A stretch of DNA of 64,000 nucleotides from GJ-E10 sp035625725 (GCA_035625725.1 DASPPB010000028.1:1-64000); one strand, 5' to 3'; positions 1 to 8,994 are shown, counted from the stretch's first letter. The notes: generated by a model from the sequence alone, not told the origin. Program-made: numbers and translations.

Positions 1-103
1 ACTCCAGCGCGGCCGGCCGCACCAAGTCGCGCCCCGCTAAGGGAGCCGGCAATCGCGTAAGAAGGGCGCGCGCTAGCAAAGTCGAGGTCCTTATCAATCG
101 CAT
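1..103 (-). CDS. 5' end of next gene of export cluster (partial)
   Basis: An open frame starts at an ATG whose first base is 103 and stays open to the left edge (34 codons). It begins MRLIRTSTLLARALL, a basic then hydrophobic start that could be a signal peptide. It lies 4 bases past the stop of the PilP/GspC-like gene and on the same strand, as expected for the next gene of the operon. In related clusters the secretin (GspD/PilQ type) usually follows here, but the visible stretch is too short to show this, so the identity is a guess from position. Confidence 0.35.
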   Translation of the reverse strand, partial: MRLIRTSTLLARALLTRLPAPLAGRDLVRPAALE

Positions 104-107
104 GACA

Positions 108-656
108 TCAATTGACGGCAGAGGGCCCGAGCGTCATGGGCACTTCCTGCCCGGTTGGCCCGTGCAAAAACACGAGCCGGTCCGAGGCCGTTTGCACTAA
201 TTTGAACTCGCCGATCTCCGTACCAAGGGTCGCGGTGATCGGTGCTCCTGCCTGCGAGAGCAGGTATATCGATTGGCCGCCGACGATGAGACGGCCCGCA
301 TAGACAAAGGGCAGGGGCGGAGCATGCGGCGGCTCCGGCGCGGCGAGGCGCGCGATCGGACGCGGAGCCTCATAACTGTAGGCGGCAAATAAGTTATGGA
401 GTTGGGAAGGGGCTTGGGGTCGGGGCGGGAGCTCGAAGCGCTGGGCCATTGTGTCGTCCGGCCCCGTGCTTGCGGATACGGCACGCGAAGCGTCGTGTTC
501 CACCGCACCGGAACCAACACGCGCGGAACCGGAGGGTGCGGGTACGTTTCGCGCCGCGGGCTGAACGACTTCCTCTTGAGGCGAAAACAGCGCCCAGGCG
601 GACCAGGCGAACGAGACGACGAGCGCCCCACCCAGCAGAAGCGGGCGCGGCCTCAT
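108..656 (-). CDS. PilP/GspC-like inner-membrane protein of export cluster
   Basis: A 182-residue protein. Residues about 5-24 form one membrane-spanning or signal-anchor segment. Residues about 28-85 are a Pro/Ala/Ser-rich linker. The C-terminal 70 residues (from LPFVYAGRLIVGG) look like the small beta domain of GspC/PilP proteins that links the inner-membrane platform to the secretin. The ATG overlaps the stop of the PilO-like gene by 4 bp (ATGA), so translation is probably coupled. It is the most distal complete gene of the cluster. The role as periplasmic connector is inferred from architecture and position; sequence resemblance to GspC or PilP is weak by eye. Confidence 0.6.
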   Translation of the reverse strand: MRPRPLLLGGALVVSFAWSAWALFSPQEEVVQPAARNVPAPSGSARVGSGAVEHDASRAVSASTGPDDTMAQRFELPPRPQAPSQLHNLFAAYSYEAPRPIARLAAPEPPHAPPLPFVYAGRLIVGGQSIYLLSQAGAPITATLGTEIGEFKLVQTASDRLVFLHGPTGQEVPMTLGPSAVN

Positions 657-1219
657 TTCACCTCCCGAACCAAAAAGCTCAGCGTTAAGTGCGCATCGAG
701 CTCCTCGCCGCCGTCGATCTCGCGGCGCAGCGATAGCTCATCGAGCGCGAGATTCGGGTAGTCATGCATCAATGCTTCGAGCCAGGGACGCAGGTGCGGG
801 TAATCGACGTGCGCGGGAAAGCTCAAGCGATAGCGGCGCACGGCGTCTCCAAGCTCGGGCTGCATGTGGTACTCGATGCGATCGATCTGGACTGCGCCCT
901 CGTCGGCCCGCCGCTGCAGGGATGCGACAAAGTCAGGAACGGCACTCATGGGGGGCAAAGAATCGACAAATCCGTCAAGCGTGCTGCGCGAAGCGCGGCC
1001 GATCTTGGGGTCGCGCAACTGTTCCAAACTGTGCGTCAGCGAAGAAAGCGAATGCACTTGTTCGAGGTTGCCGCGTTCGATACTCGGTCCGATGATCAAA
1101 GCGACTGCAGCGGCCAGGATTGACGCGCCTACGCCGCTCCAGCCAGGCGCCCCGAGCCTGCCGGCCGCAAAAACGGCGGCACCCAGAATTGGGCGCACGG
1201 AGACGGCCGAAAGTCTCAT
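653..1219 (-). CDS. PilO/GspM-like inner-membrane platform protein
   Basis: A 188-residue protein with a short basic N-terminus, one hydrophobic segment at about residues 30-45, a probable helical stretch (about 50-85), and a C-terminal alpha/beta region of about 100 residues. This is the layout of PilO and GspM, bitopic proteins that pair with PilN/GspL through ferredoxin-like periplasmic domains and connect the cytoplasmic ATPase to the periplasm. It overlaps its upstream neighbour and its downstream neighbour by 4 bp each (ATGA). The family call rests on size, topology and gene order (N, then O, then P), not on a diagnostic motif. Confidence 0.6.
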   Translation of the reverse strand: MRLSAVSVRPILGAAVFAAGRLGAPGWSGVGASILAAAVALIIGPSIERGNLEQVHSLSSLTHSLEQLRDPKIGRASRSTLDGFVDSLPPMSAVPDFVASLQRRADEGAVQIDRIEYHMQPELGDAVRRYRLSFPAHVDYPHLRPWLEALMHDYPNLALDELSLRREIDGGEELDAHLTLSFLVREVK

Positions 1220-1833
1220 GGCTTAGCCCCGATTGCCGCAGACGGGGACTTCGCGGAAACAAGATCGCCTTGCATTGATGCGCTCACCACGTGTGCGCCG
1301 AGAGCATCGCGCCATTCTTGGTGCGTTAAGGCCATCGTCCGGATAGGGCCGTCTCCTCCCAGCTGCTGCGCAAAATTCACAAGCTTTGCGAGATCGCGTC
1401 CTTCGACTACGAGCTGAAGCGTGGAAAAGTGTGCTTCGACAGCAAGTGAAACGATGTGAACGTCCTGCGTCTCGGTGTTCTCGATCTGATCGAAAAGTTC
1501 GTGCCAGGGTCGACGCAATTCGTCTGCGAGAGCCGCAGCTTCACCCGCCGAGACTCGCCCCGCGGCAGCTCTGGTGGAGGCGGACGGAGTGAAACCAAGG
1601 TGAGCCAGCTCCTCATGCAGTCGCGTACGGTCTTGCGTAAGTGCGGTTTTGCGATCCCAGGTGGGCTTCCAGAGGAGCACCGCGAGCAGCAGACCGAGCA
1701 ATCCGGCAACCAACAAGCTCCAAGAAAACGGCGTCGTGCTCCTGGCCGAACGCAGCAGTTCGACCTCATACGGCCGTACGCGCAGCAGTCTTGTGAGGAT
1801 CTGTCGCAAACTTGGCACGATGTTTACAGACAC
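1216..1833 (-). CDS. PilN-like inner-membrane protein of export cluster
   Basis: A 205-residue protein with a basic cytoplasmic N-terminus (MSVNIVPSLRQILTRLLR...), one membrane span at about residues 36-53 (LLVAGLLGLLLAVLLW), a likely coiled coil (about 55-80), and a C-terminal alpha/beta periplasmic domain. In PilN the N-terminal tail binds PilM; here the tail carries a comparable NIVPSLRQ segment. The gene follows the PilM-position gene after 26 bases and overlaps the PilO-like gene by 4 bp. Topology, length and order support PilN. The system could be a type II secretion or an MSHA-like pilus apparatus. Confidence 0.65.
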   Translation of the reverse strand: MSVNIVPSLRQILTRLLRVRPYEVELLRSARSTTPFSWSLLVAGLLGLLLAVLLWKPTWDRKTALTQDRTRLHEELAHLGFTPSASTRAAAGRVSAGEAAALADELRRPWHELFDQIENTETQDVHIVSLAVEAHFSTLQLVVEGRDLAKLVNFAQQLGGDGPIRTMALTHQEWRDALGAHVVSASMQGDLVSAKSPSAAIGAKP

Positions 1834-1859
1834 TTGGCTCGATCCGGAGGTCTCGCGCT

Positions 1860-2636
1860 CTACGCCCGGTCGGGCAACGCGAAGGCTCGGGCGGCGCCCA
1901 GGCCGGCGGCAAGTAAATGGATAGTCCGGGACTGAGTGATCTCGTCTTTGATCGGACTGTGCGAGAGGGCAAGAGCTGCGTCACCCGCTACGATCGGCTC
2001 GAGCGCGCAAACGCTGGCCCACTCCGCCGCCATGGTCGCCGCGAGCCCCTCGGCGTCCTCAAAGCGACACCAGCGTACGCGGCGCAAACGCCCACGTCGT
2101 ACCAGCATGAGCCCGGCCCCGCATTCCTCGATTTGCGCGAGGCAGCCGGAAAATGTTGGCATCTGCGATAGCAAAGCATCGAGGTCGTCGAGCAGCGTGA
2201 CGCGCACGGCCTGGACGTTGCGATGCCGGATGAGCTGCGCGCGTAGCGGCGTCGGCCAGGCAACCGCCACGCGGTCGGCTCCAGGCCAGTTTCGACCCAC
2301 CCGTATGTCCCAGGAATCGGAGCCCGCCGCGTAGATCTGCTCGAAGCGCGCCCGCGCATAATTGCGCCAGCGTTCTTCGCTTGTGAGTTGCGGCAACGCG
2401 GGCAAAACCATCACGCGAGTCCAGGCACACGATAAGCGTGCATCTATGCTCAGCTCGGGGTGGGTCGCGATGCAGGCCTCTGCCGTCAGACAGGTGGGCC
2501 CGAGTCCCGGCTCGAGTAGTTGTCGATGTTCAAGCTCTTCATTTTTTGTGCGCAAGGTCACGCAATTTGCGCCGATTCGCAGCTGCGCCCTGTGTCCGCG
2601 GCGCCGAGCAAGAAAAAGGCGAAGGCTATTGCGCAT
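1860..2636 (-). CDS. Unknown protein in PilM/GspL position of export cluster
   Basis: 258 residues from the ATG at 2636 (MRNSLRLFLARRRG), which lies inside the last codons of the GspE gene (11-bp overlap). An in-frame ATG at 2651 is possible but would lengthen the overlap. The protein looks soluble, with no clear signal peptide or membrane span. I see no actin-like ATPase motif that would prove PilM. Its place between the GspE ATPase and the PilN-like protein is where PilM or the cytoplasmic half of GspL would sit. It may be a divergent adaptor between ATPase and platform; that role is inferred from context only. Confidence 0.55.
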   Translation of the reverse strand: MRNSLRLFLARRRGHRAQLRIGANCVTLRTKNEELEHRQLLEPGLGPTCLTAEACIATHPELSIDARLSCAWTRVMVLPALPQLTSEERWRNYARARFEQIYAAGSDSWDIRVGRNWPGADRVAVAWPTPLRAQLIRHRNVQAVRVTLLDDLDALLSQMPTFSGCLAQIEECGAGLMLVRRGRLRRVRWCRFEDAEGLAATMAAEWASVCALEPIVAGDAALALSHSPIKDEITQSRTIHLLAAGLGAARAFALPDRA

Positions 2637-4371
2637 GATCCGTCTCGGCAAAGGTCACTCGATCGAGTTCGTCGAGTGTGGTCCGTCCGTCCGCAACTAA
2701 GTCGAGGCCGACGCTACGGATCGAACGCATACCGCGCTCCCGCGCCGCTCGCTTGACCGCGGTCATCGCAGCTCGCGAACCGATGAGCTCACGCAACGCA
2801 TCATCGAGCACAAGGATTTCAGCGATGGCACGCCGTCCCCGGTATCCAGTGCCGCGACAGTGACCGCAGCCTCGGCCGCGCAGCAGCTGCCGACCGATCA
2901 AAATGCGACCTTCCGACTCCGGTCTATCCGACAGGTCCGCGGAATCCTCAACCAGGCAATGCTGACAGTTGAGTCGGACCAGCCGCTGCGCAATGACGCC
3001 GTTGAGGGCAGCGACGAGATTGAATGGATCGACGCCGATATGCAACATCCGACCGATGACGTCAAACACGCTGTTGGCGTGCACGGATGTAAAGACAAGG
3101 TGTCCCGTAAGCGCTGCCTGTACCGCAATTTGCGCGGTTTCTCCATCGCGAATCTCACCGACCATGATTTTGTCCGGATCGTGGCGCAAGATGGAGCGCA
3201 GCCCCCGGGAGAACGTAAGACCGCGCTTTTCGTTAACCGGAATCTGAACGACTCCGGGCAGCTGGTATTCGACCGGATCTTCGATCGTGACGATTTTGTC
3301 GTTGCCGCTGTTCACTTCGGAAAGCGCCGCGTACAGTGTCGTGGTCTTGCCGCTTCCTGTGGGCCCGGTCGCTAACAAAAGACCGTAGGGCAGTCGAGAG
3401 AGTTCTCGCAATGTCTCGATCGTCGCAGGCGCGAAACCGAGGGACTCAAAGCGCAACGCCCGGGCCTCATCGGCAAGGCGCTTTTTGTCGAGTATCCGCA
3501 CGACCGCGTCCTCGCCGTGGACCGCGGGCATGATCGATACTCGTAGATCGATGTCGCGGCCGTCGATGCGCACCTGGAAGCGGCCGTCCTGGGGTACGCG
3601 TTTTTCCGCGATATCGAGTTCGGCGAGCACCTTGATGCGCGAAATTGCCTGTTCCGCACTTGTGATGTTGTCGATGCGTCCGGCTGAATCGAGCACGCCG
3701 TCGATCCGGTACTTGATTGCCATTCCGCTGGAGTCCGATTCCAGGTGCACATCGCTGGCTTCGGCCTTAAGCGCGTCGTACAGTAACGAGTTGACGATGC
3801 GCACGACCGGACTCGAGTCTTCTGCGATTCGACGGATCGAAAGATCCTCCGCAAGATTCTGGCGGACCTTACGATCGGCAGTAAGGTCGGGTAGCGCGCT
3901 TTCGACCGCGCGCATCGAAGCCTCTTGGCGCTTGAGGTAGGCGCGGATTTCCTCCGAAACGGCTAGGGCGTACGAAAACGGCACACCGATACGGCTCTCG
4001 ACCCAGTCGATTCGGGCCTGGTCAAATGGGTCCTCCAGGACGCACCAAAGACGACCGTTCTCGTCACGAGCGAGTACGATATTGCGACGGTCTGCTTCGG
4101 GAAAGGTAATTGCCTCGAAGCTGGGCGTTAGCGCCTGTAGCAGCGCGCTGCTCAAATAGCGCATATTTAGGCTTTGCGCGCACGCCGCGAGCGCTGTATA
4201 GGCGTCGCAATTGAACTCCTGCGCCGCGGCAGCCCCGAACTCGCGTCCGTCGCGGCGTGCAGCGGCCGACAAGGCCGCGAAACGGGTGGCGCCGACTGAT
4301 TCTGACAGGTGGCTGCGGGAAAATTCTTGTCCCAGCGTGCTACCAAGCAAGGGAGTGTCTGCGCGCATCAT
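2626..4371 (-). CDS. gspE: GspE/PulE-family secretion/pilus assembly ATPase
   Basis: 581 residues, usual for the GspE/PilB/MshE family. These hexameric cytoplasmic ATPases power pseudopilus or pilus assembly. Visible motifs: Walker A GPTGSGKTTT at about residue 336, Asp box and Walker B region ending in MVGEIRD at about 395-403, and a His box (TGHLVFTSVHANS) shortly after. A four-cysteine zinc motif, CQHC at about 472 and CGHC at about 502, is typical of secretion ATPases. The N-terminal ~150 residues are a divergent MshEN/GspE-N type domain. The ATG overlaps the stop of gspF by 4 bp. Type II secretion and MSHA-type ATPases cannot be separated by eye. Confidence 0.9.
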   Translation of the reverse strand: MMRADTPLLGSTLGQEFSRSHLSESVGATRFAALSAAARRDGREFGAAAAQEFNCDAYTALAACAQSLNMRYLSSALLQALTPSFEAITFPEADRRNIVLARDENGRLWCVLEDPFDQARIDWVESRIGVPFSYALAVSEEIRAYLKRQEASMRAVESALPDLTADRKVRQNLAEDLSIRRIAEDSSPVVRIVNSLLYDALKAEASDVHLESDSSGMAIKYRIDGVLDSAGRIDNITSAEQAISRIKVLAELDIAEKRVPQDGRFQVRIDGRDIDLRVSIMPAVHGEDAVVRILDKKRLADEARALRFESLGFAPATIETLRELSRLPYGLLLATGPTGSGKTTTLYAALSEVNSGNDKIVTIEDPVEYQLPGVVQIPVNEKRGLTFSRGLRSILRHDPDKIMVGEIRDGETAQIAVQAALTGHLVFTSVHANSVFDVIGRMLHIGVDPFNLVAALNGVIAQRLVRLNCQHCLVEDSADLSDRPESEGRILIGRQLLRGRGCGHCRGTGYRGRRAIAEILVLDDALRELIGSRAAMTAVKRAARERGMRSIRSVGLDLVADGRTTLDELDRVTFAETDHAQ

Positions 4372-5636
4372 TGAATCGCTTCTGCGAGCGAGAAGATCGG
4401 CATGTACATCAGAACGACAACCAAGCCGATGACAACTCCCATTACAAGCATGAGAAATGGGCCGATGATGCGGCCGAGCCAGTCGGCACCCCGTGCTACC
4501 TCCTCTTCGTGAAAATCCGCCGCGCGGTCCATCATTTCGGCCAATTTGCCGCTTCCTTCGCCGACGCGGAAAAAACGATCGGCAACGGCTGTCGAGAGAC
4601 CGTACTCCTGCATGCTCGCGGAAAAAGCGCGACCTTCGCTGATCGACTGCCGACCCGCATCGAGCCGCCGGGCAAGGTGCATGGGCAGCAGGCCACGAGC
4701 CAGCTGCAAGGCATCGACCATCGGAATGCCGCCGTACACCAGCAGCGCAAGCGTGCGATACAGGCGCGAGAATTCGGCCGCCGCAAGCACGTCGCGAACG
4801 CGAGGAATGTGTTGCAGTACACGGACAAATGCGCTACGAAAAGCACTGCTACGCAGCGCGGCGACGAGGGCCGCGACGAACGCTGCGAGGAGGAGCGACG
4901 TCAGCCATGGCTGAGCGCCAATGCAGCTTCCGAGCCATAGCAAGGCGCGCGAAGCGGCAGGAAGCTTGTCGCCCATGTCCGCGTAGACGCTGGCAAAGCG
5001 CGGCACGACGTATCCCATCAAAAACAGCAACACGAGCGTGCTTACGCCCAAAAGGATCATCGGGTAGATCGACGCCGCGACAAGTTTTTCGCGAACTTCC
5101 CGCGTCAGGCGCCGATAGCGCACGAACCGCTCCAGTGCCGGCCCATAGTCGCTTGTGCGCTCGGCGGCGCGCAGGGATTCGCACAGAACGCCAGGGAAAA
5201 TCGTGGGGTGCTGCGCCAAAGCAGCCGATAGCGGCAGGCCCTCGCGCACTCGCGCGTGAAGATGCTGAATCAGTGAGCCGCCCGCAGCGGGGGCGCCCGG
5301 GGAAGTTGCGGAAATCGCGTAGGAGGAAGTGGCACTTGCATGCCGGTCTTTGCTTGCCAGGGTTTCCAAGGCTTCGCCAACGGGAACGCCGGCGGTGACC
5401 AATGCAAGCAACTCTTGACAGAAGAGATCGACATCAAAGCGAGAGGTTCTGCTCGGGCCCGTCCGAGCTGTCAATATGGACCGGAGTCGTTGTGTGCGGG
5501 ATCCAACTGGTCGCAGTTCGAGCGGCGTCATGCGGTCTTCGGCGAGTATGCGACGAACCGCCGCCGCGTCGGTCGCATCGACCATCAGGAGATGCGTCGA
5601 ACCATCGTCGCGAATCGCCAAAACATGAAATTGCAT
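4368..5636 (-). CDS. gspF: GspF/PilC-family inner-membrane platform protein
   Basis: 422 residues from the ATG at 5636 (MQFHVLAIRDDG), close to the usual 400-410. The frame is open far upstream, but that part reads as Arg-rich non-protein sequence, so the internal ATG is preferred. Two GspF domains are visible, each followed by hydrophobic helices: about 165-195 (YPMILLGVSTLVLLFLMG), about 215-240, and a C-terminal span (PFLMLVMGVVIGLVVVLMY). GspF is the polytopic base on which the ATPase acts to insert pseudopilins. It is the first gene of the tight gspF-gspE-M-N-O-P run, and a 538-bp gap separates it from the pseudopilin gene. Confidence 0.88.
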   Translation of the reverse strand: MQFHVLAIRDDGSTHLLMVDATDAAAVRRILAEDRMTPLELRPVGSRTQRLRSILTARTGPSRTSRFDVDLFCQELLALVTAGVPVGEALETLASKDRHASATSSYAISATSPGAPAAGGSLIQHLHARVREGLPLSAALAQHPTIFPGVLCESLRAAERTSDYGPALERFVRYRRLTREVREKLVAASIYPMILLGVSTLVLLFLMGYVVPRFASVYADMGDKLPAASRALLWLGSCIGAQPWLTSLLLAAFVAALVAALRSSAFRSAFVRVLQHIPRVRDVLAAAEFSRLYRTLALLVYGGIPMVDALQLARGLLPMHLARRLDAGRQSISEGRAFSASMQEYGLSTAVADRFFRVGEGSGKLAEMMDRAADFHEEEVARGADWLGRIIGPFLMLVMGVVIGLVVVLMYMPIFSLAEAIQ

Positions 5637-6174
5637 GCAGAGGCTTCCAAGCTGTAGAAACCGTTCGTGTCGTTGTGCTGGCGCTTTGCGCTGACCACCG
5701 CCGCGACGAGCCGTTACGTTGCGCGCTTGCACGGGCCCGTGAAAAATCGGAAACCGCGAATGACTGTACTGTATCTGGCACCCACGCGCGGTCACGAAAC
5801 TTTCACACATGATCGCGTATGCTGGTTTGCGCGGCAGTACGCGAAAGTCCGCTCGACGCGGTCTTCGGAGCAGGCGCATGTGGCGGGGCAGCGCGTTTCG
5901 CTCACCGCCCTTCGGTGGTGCGGGATGGGTGCGTAACCCGGTTCTCGCGGTGCGGTTGAACTGACAAACGCGCGAGGCGCTCACAAGGCGCAAGCAACGA
6001 AGCGGCCGCGTGCGTGACGAAAGCGACATCTTTTGCCGCGCTTTCCTCAGGCCGCGTGCCTGGGTCTTTCGTAGGCAGGTGCCTTTTTGTCGTCGCCGCT
6101 CGGTTTCGGAGCGGCACCCGTAGCGTCCGGTTTTTCGGTTTGCAACGCAATTTCGCAGGTAAGGCGTCCCGTCA
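5637..6174. other. 538-bp gap between pseudopilin gene and gspF
   Basis: No credible gene is seen. Open frames here are Arg/Pro-rich in every reading. An inverted repeat of 7 bp arms at 6095-6101 and 6109-6115 (GCCGCTC / GAGCGGC, 7-nt loop) lies 60 bases beyond the pseudopilin stop and could help end transcription, but neither strand has the T tract of an intrinsic terminator. The gap may hold a separate promoter for gspF onwards; none stands out. Confidence 0.4.
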
Positions 6175-6924
6175 CTATCGAGCTGGGTTGGGCGTTTCGG
6201 CACTGTTTGTCGCCGCAAACGGCGCGGCTCCGAATCCATTGGCCGACGGAGAAAAGGCAGGGAGAAGTTGTTCGGGCGCGGGCGCTAAGACCGTGCCGGG
6301 CGTGGGTGCCGCAGTGTCTTGCGGCGCGTTTGTCGTGGGTAGTGCGCTTTCGGCCGCGACGGGTTCGGGTGTCAATGTGTGTTGACCCCCGGAGGGGCCG
6401 CCAGACAGGGAAGCTGTGGCGCCCGAGGACGGCGCGGCGCTAAATTGCCAATCGACATAGCTCTTGGCGCCAACGAAGGAGGAATCCGCTTGCGAGAAAT
6501 TTGCGCGGCGCTGCGGCGCGCGCATACTCGTGCTATGAACACCCACGATCCGGTCGCCTTGCCGTATCAGCGCCCAATCGGGCTTGCCCGTCATCGGATC
6601 GGAGTAGATGCGGCGCAAAAATCGACGCAGTGTGGGGACCCGATGGTCCTCAACCAAATCTTCAAGCCTTCTCGGATAGTCCGGGATTGCTGAACTCGCG
6701 GCCGCATACGCGCGGATTGCTTCCCGGAACTGATTGCCCACGAAGAGCAATTCGAGTTCCCGCTGGCGTTGGGCCTCGTTGCTCGAACGCAGCACGGCCA
6801 CCGAAGCGGCGAAGCTCGCCAAAGTAAGCAGGATGAGCGCGACAACGATGGCATAGCCACGTGCTGTGCACGGGGGGATGAATTGCGAATGCGTGCTGCC
6901 AAAGAGAGATGATCCTGACCCCAT
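6175..6924 (-). CDS. GspG-like type II secretion pseudopilin
   Basis: 249 residues. The start is supported by AGAGGAG placed 9-10 bases before the ATG. A 22-residue leader ends in Arg-Gly, then a hydrophobic helix YAIVVALILLTLASF begins, as in class III prepilins cut by PilD/GspO. Glu at mature position 5 is missing. The middle (from about residue 52) resembles a pseudopilin type of Burkholderiales export clusters: ELLFVGNQFREAI, then YPRRLEDLV, RRIYSDPMTGKPDW, IVGVHSTS and YVDWQF. The last ~75 residues are a Pro/Ala/Thr/Ser-rich tail. It is probably the structural pseudopilin of the cluster at 1-5636, though it is separated from gspF by 538 bp. Confidence 0.82.
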   Translation of the reverse strand: MGSGSSLFGSTHSQFIPPCTARGYAIVVALILLTLASFAASVAVLRSSNEAQRQRELELLFVGNQFREAIRAYAAASSAIPDYPRRLEDLVEDHRVPTLRRFLRRIYSDPMTGKPDWALIRQGDRIVGVHSTSMRAPQRRANFSQADSSFVGAKSYVDWQFSAAPSSGATASLSGGPSGGQHTLTPEPVAAESALPTTNAPQDTAAPTPGTVLAPAPEQLLPAFSPSANGFGAAPFAATNSAETPNPAR

Positions 6925-7332
6925 AGCCGAACTCCTCTGAACGAAGTCTGGCAGGCAAAAGTGTTCGGATCATTTCAATCGGCGAGGACAAAGAACCCCG
7001 AGGTGCGATAGACGAAGGTATCGCTTCGCGCGTTCCGGAGGTGGCAGGCGCACGAGCGAAGCAATCGTGGTGGGAAGCTTACGCTCGTGCGTCAGCGAGC
7101 GACGCGGCGAGGCCGGCCGTGTTGCGGCAGGGACCGTGCGGTCGTAGTAGCGCCTGTGCGTAAGGTCGCCGGTCTTGAAGTTTCCGCGCCTTGCGGGCAC
7201 TGGATTTGACGCAAACCAGAGGCGCCACCAATCGGACCAGCAGCGGGTGCGAATCTACCGCGCGCAATGGGTCGGAGGACAAAAATCCGTTACAGTGCGT
7301 CTGTCTGAGTGAGCAAGGACCGAGGACATATC
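6925..7332. other. Divergent intergenic region, pseudopilin / gmd
   Basis: 408 bp between the minus-strand pseudopilin gene and plus-strand gmd. It must carry promoters for both, but I could not pick a convincing -35/-10 pair. Short open frames here have no recognisable product and atypical composition. Confidence 0.4.
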
Positions 7333-8415
7333 GTGAAGCGTGCGTTAATCACAGGAATAACAGGTCAGGACGGCGCCTACCTGGCGGAATTTCTGCTGGG
7401 CAAGGGCTATGAGGTGCACGGAATCAAACGTCGGACCTCGCTATTTAACACGGACCGAATCGATCACCTGTATCAAGACCCACACGTGGGTGCGCGCCGT
7501 TTCATCTTGCACTACGGCGACATGACGGACTCGCTGTCGTTGCTGCACATTATTCAGAACGTCCAGCCCGACGAAATCTACAATCTGGCCGCGCAGAGCC
7601 ACGTTCAGGTGTCGTTTGAAGAGCCCGAATACACTGCCAACGCGGATGGCCTGGGGGCCTTGCGCGTGCTGGAGGCAATACGCGTCCTGAAACTCGGGGA
7701 CAAGACGCGCTTTTACCAGGCCTCCACCTCCGAACTCTACGGACTTGTGCGGGAGACGCCGCAGAAGGAGAGCACGCCTTTTTACCCGCGCTCTCCCTAT
7801 GGAGTCGCCAAACTTTATGCCTATTGGATCACGGTCAACTACCGCGAGGCCTATGGTCTGTACGCATGTAACGGCATACTTTTTAACCACGAGTCGCCGA
7901 TTCGGGGTGAGACCTTTGTCACGCGCAAGGTCACGCGCGGGTTAGCTCGCATCAAACTCGGACTGCAGGATTGCTTGTATCTGGGCAACTTGTCCGCGCT
8001 GCGTGATTGGGGACACGCGCGCGATTACGTGGAGATGCAATGGCTGATGCTGCAGCAACCGGTGCCCGAGGATTACGTGATTGCCACCGGCGTGCAATAC
8101 AGTGTGCGCGACTTTGTAAACGCTGCGGCGCGTGAGTTGGGAATGGAATTGCGTTGGGAGGGTGTGGGTGTCAAGGAGCATGCGCTGGATGCGCAGGGCA
8201 GGCGAGTTGTAGCGGTAGATCCGCGTTACTTCCGGCCGACGGAAGTCCAGAGCTTGCTGGGCGATGCAAGCAAGGCGCGCCGTCAGCTTGGCTGGACGCC
8301 GAAGATCGGCTTCACGGAACTGGTGGCGGAAATGGTACGCGAGGACCTCAAGGCGGCCGAGCGCGATGATCTGGTGCGCCGGCACGGTTTTCGCGCTCCG
8401 GAGCGGCACGAATAG
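7333..8415 (+). CDS. gmd: GDP-mannose 4,6-dehydratase
   Basis: Converts GDP-D-mannose to GDP-4-keto-6-deoxy-D-mannose, precursor of GDP-fucose, GDP-rhamnose and related sugars for polysaccharides. It is 360 residues from the GTG at 7333 (MKRALITGITGQDG), which has GAGGAC upstream; a GTG at 7309 in frame would add 8 residues not typical of the family. Extended SDR features: NADP-binding GITGQDGAYL at the N-terminus, STSELYG, and the catalytic Tyr-x3-Lys in SPYGVAKLYAYW, plus NHESPIRGETFVTRK of the Gmd type. No partner sugar gene (fcl, rmd, manC) lies nearby, so the end product cannot be told from this window. Confidence 0.95.
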   Translation: MKRALITGITGQDGAYLAEFLLGKGYEVHGIKRRTSLFNTDRIDHLYQDPHVGARRFILHYGDMTDSLSLLHIIQNVQPDEIYNLAAQSHVQVSFEEPEYTANADGLGALRVLEAIRVLKLGDKTRFYQASTSELYGLVRETPQKESTPFYPRSPYGVAKLYAYWITVNYREAYGLYACNGILFNHESPIRGETFVTRKVTRGLARIKLGLQDCLYLGNLSALRDWGHARDYVEMQWLMLQQPVPEDYVIATGVQYSVRDFVNAAARELGMELRWEGVGVKEHALDAQGRRVVAVDPRYFRPTEVQSLLGDASKARRQLGWTPKIGFTELVAEMVREDLKAAERDDLVRRHGFRAPERHE

Positions 8416-8994
8416 GGGGCTCGGCGCGCCCTGTCAGTGTCACTTCTAACCCGGTTCGTGGTGAGGAGCAGTGGGTTGGTCCCACGCTTGGGCAGCGGTG
8501 CGCGCGATCGGTCGAGCGCAAGCCGGCCGGCAGTCCGTGCTGCAATGCAAAGGATTGGGAAGGGCTGACTAAGCGCGGCCGGGACGCGCTGTCCTGACTG
8601 CGTTGGGGTCTCGTGCCGTGGTTTGGACCCGCCGGCCTGAGCGCCCATCTCCGCGACATTGCCGCATCGGAGATCATCGAGATCTCGCCTTGGATTTGCA
8701 GCCATGCCTAGGTCAACATGCCGAGCGGCGACAGGCGTAAAGGCCACAACGACGGACATGTATTTCACACTGATCGGTGAGCGTCCCCGAAGCGCGGATG
8801 CGCACATGGCGCCAGAGCGCTGCGCCGGATCAGGCAGGCTAATCGGTTGCATTGGTAACGCGCATCGCACGACTGAACACGGCGCGTGATCCGGTTACAA
8901 GATGACACGGAAAATGCAAATCTCACGGCGTATGATGGGTTCGGTGCCTACAAGGCTGGCTTGCTGACCTGGTTCCGGGTCGGAGGCGCATTGC
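8416..8994. other. 579-bp non-coding stretch after gmd
   Basis: No gene with convincing codon use is seen on either strand. The last part must carry the promoter of the DUF4124 gene: TATGAT at 8931-8936 is a possible -10 box without a good -35. GGAGG at 8982-8986 is that gene's ribosome binding site. Confidence 0.4.

Noticed and set aside
6095..6115. Intrinsic terminator for the pseudopilin gene
   Set aside because: A 7-bp inverted repeat is present but no T tract follows on either strand.
5637..6239. 201-residue N-terminal extension of GspF
   Set aside because: The open sequence is Arg/Pro-rich, unlike any GspF, and overlaps the pseudopilin gene in another frame; the ATG at 5636 gives a normal length.
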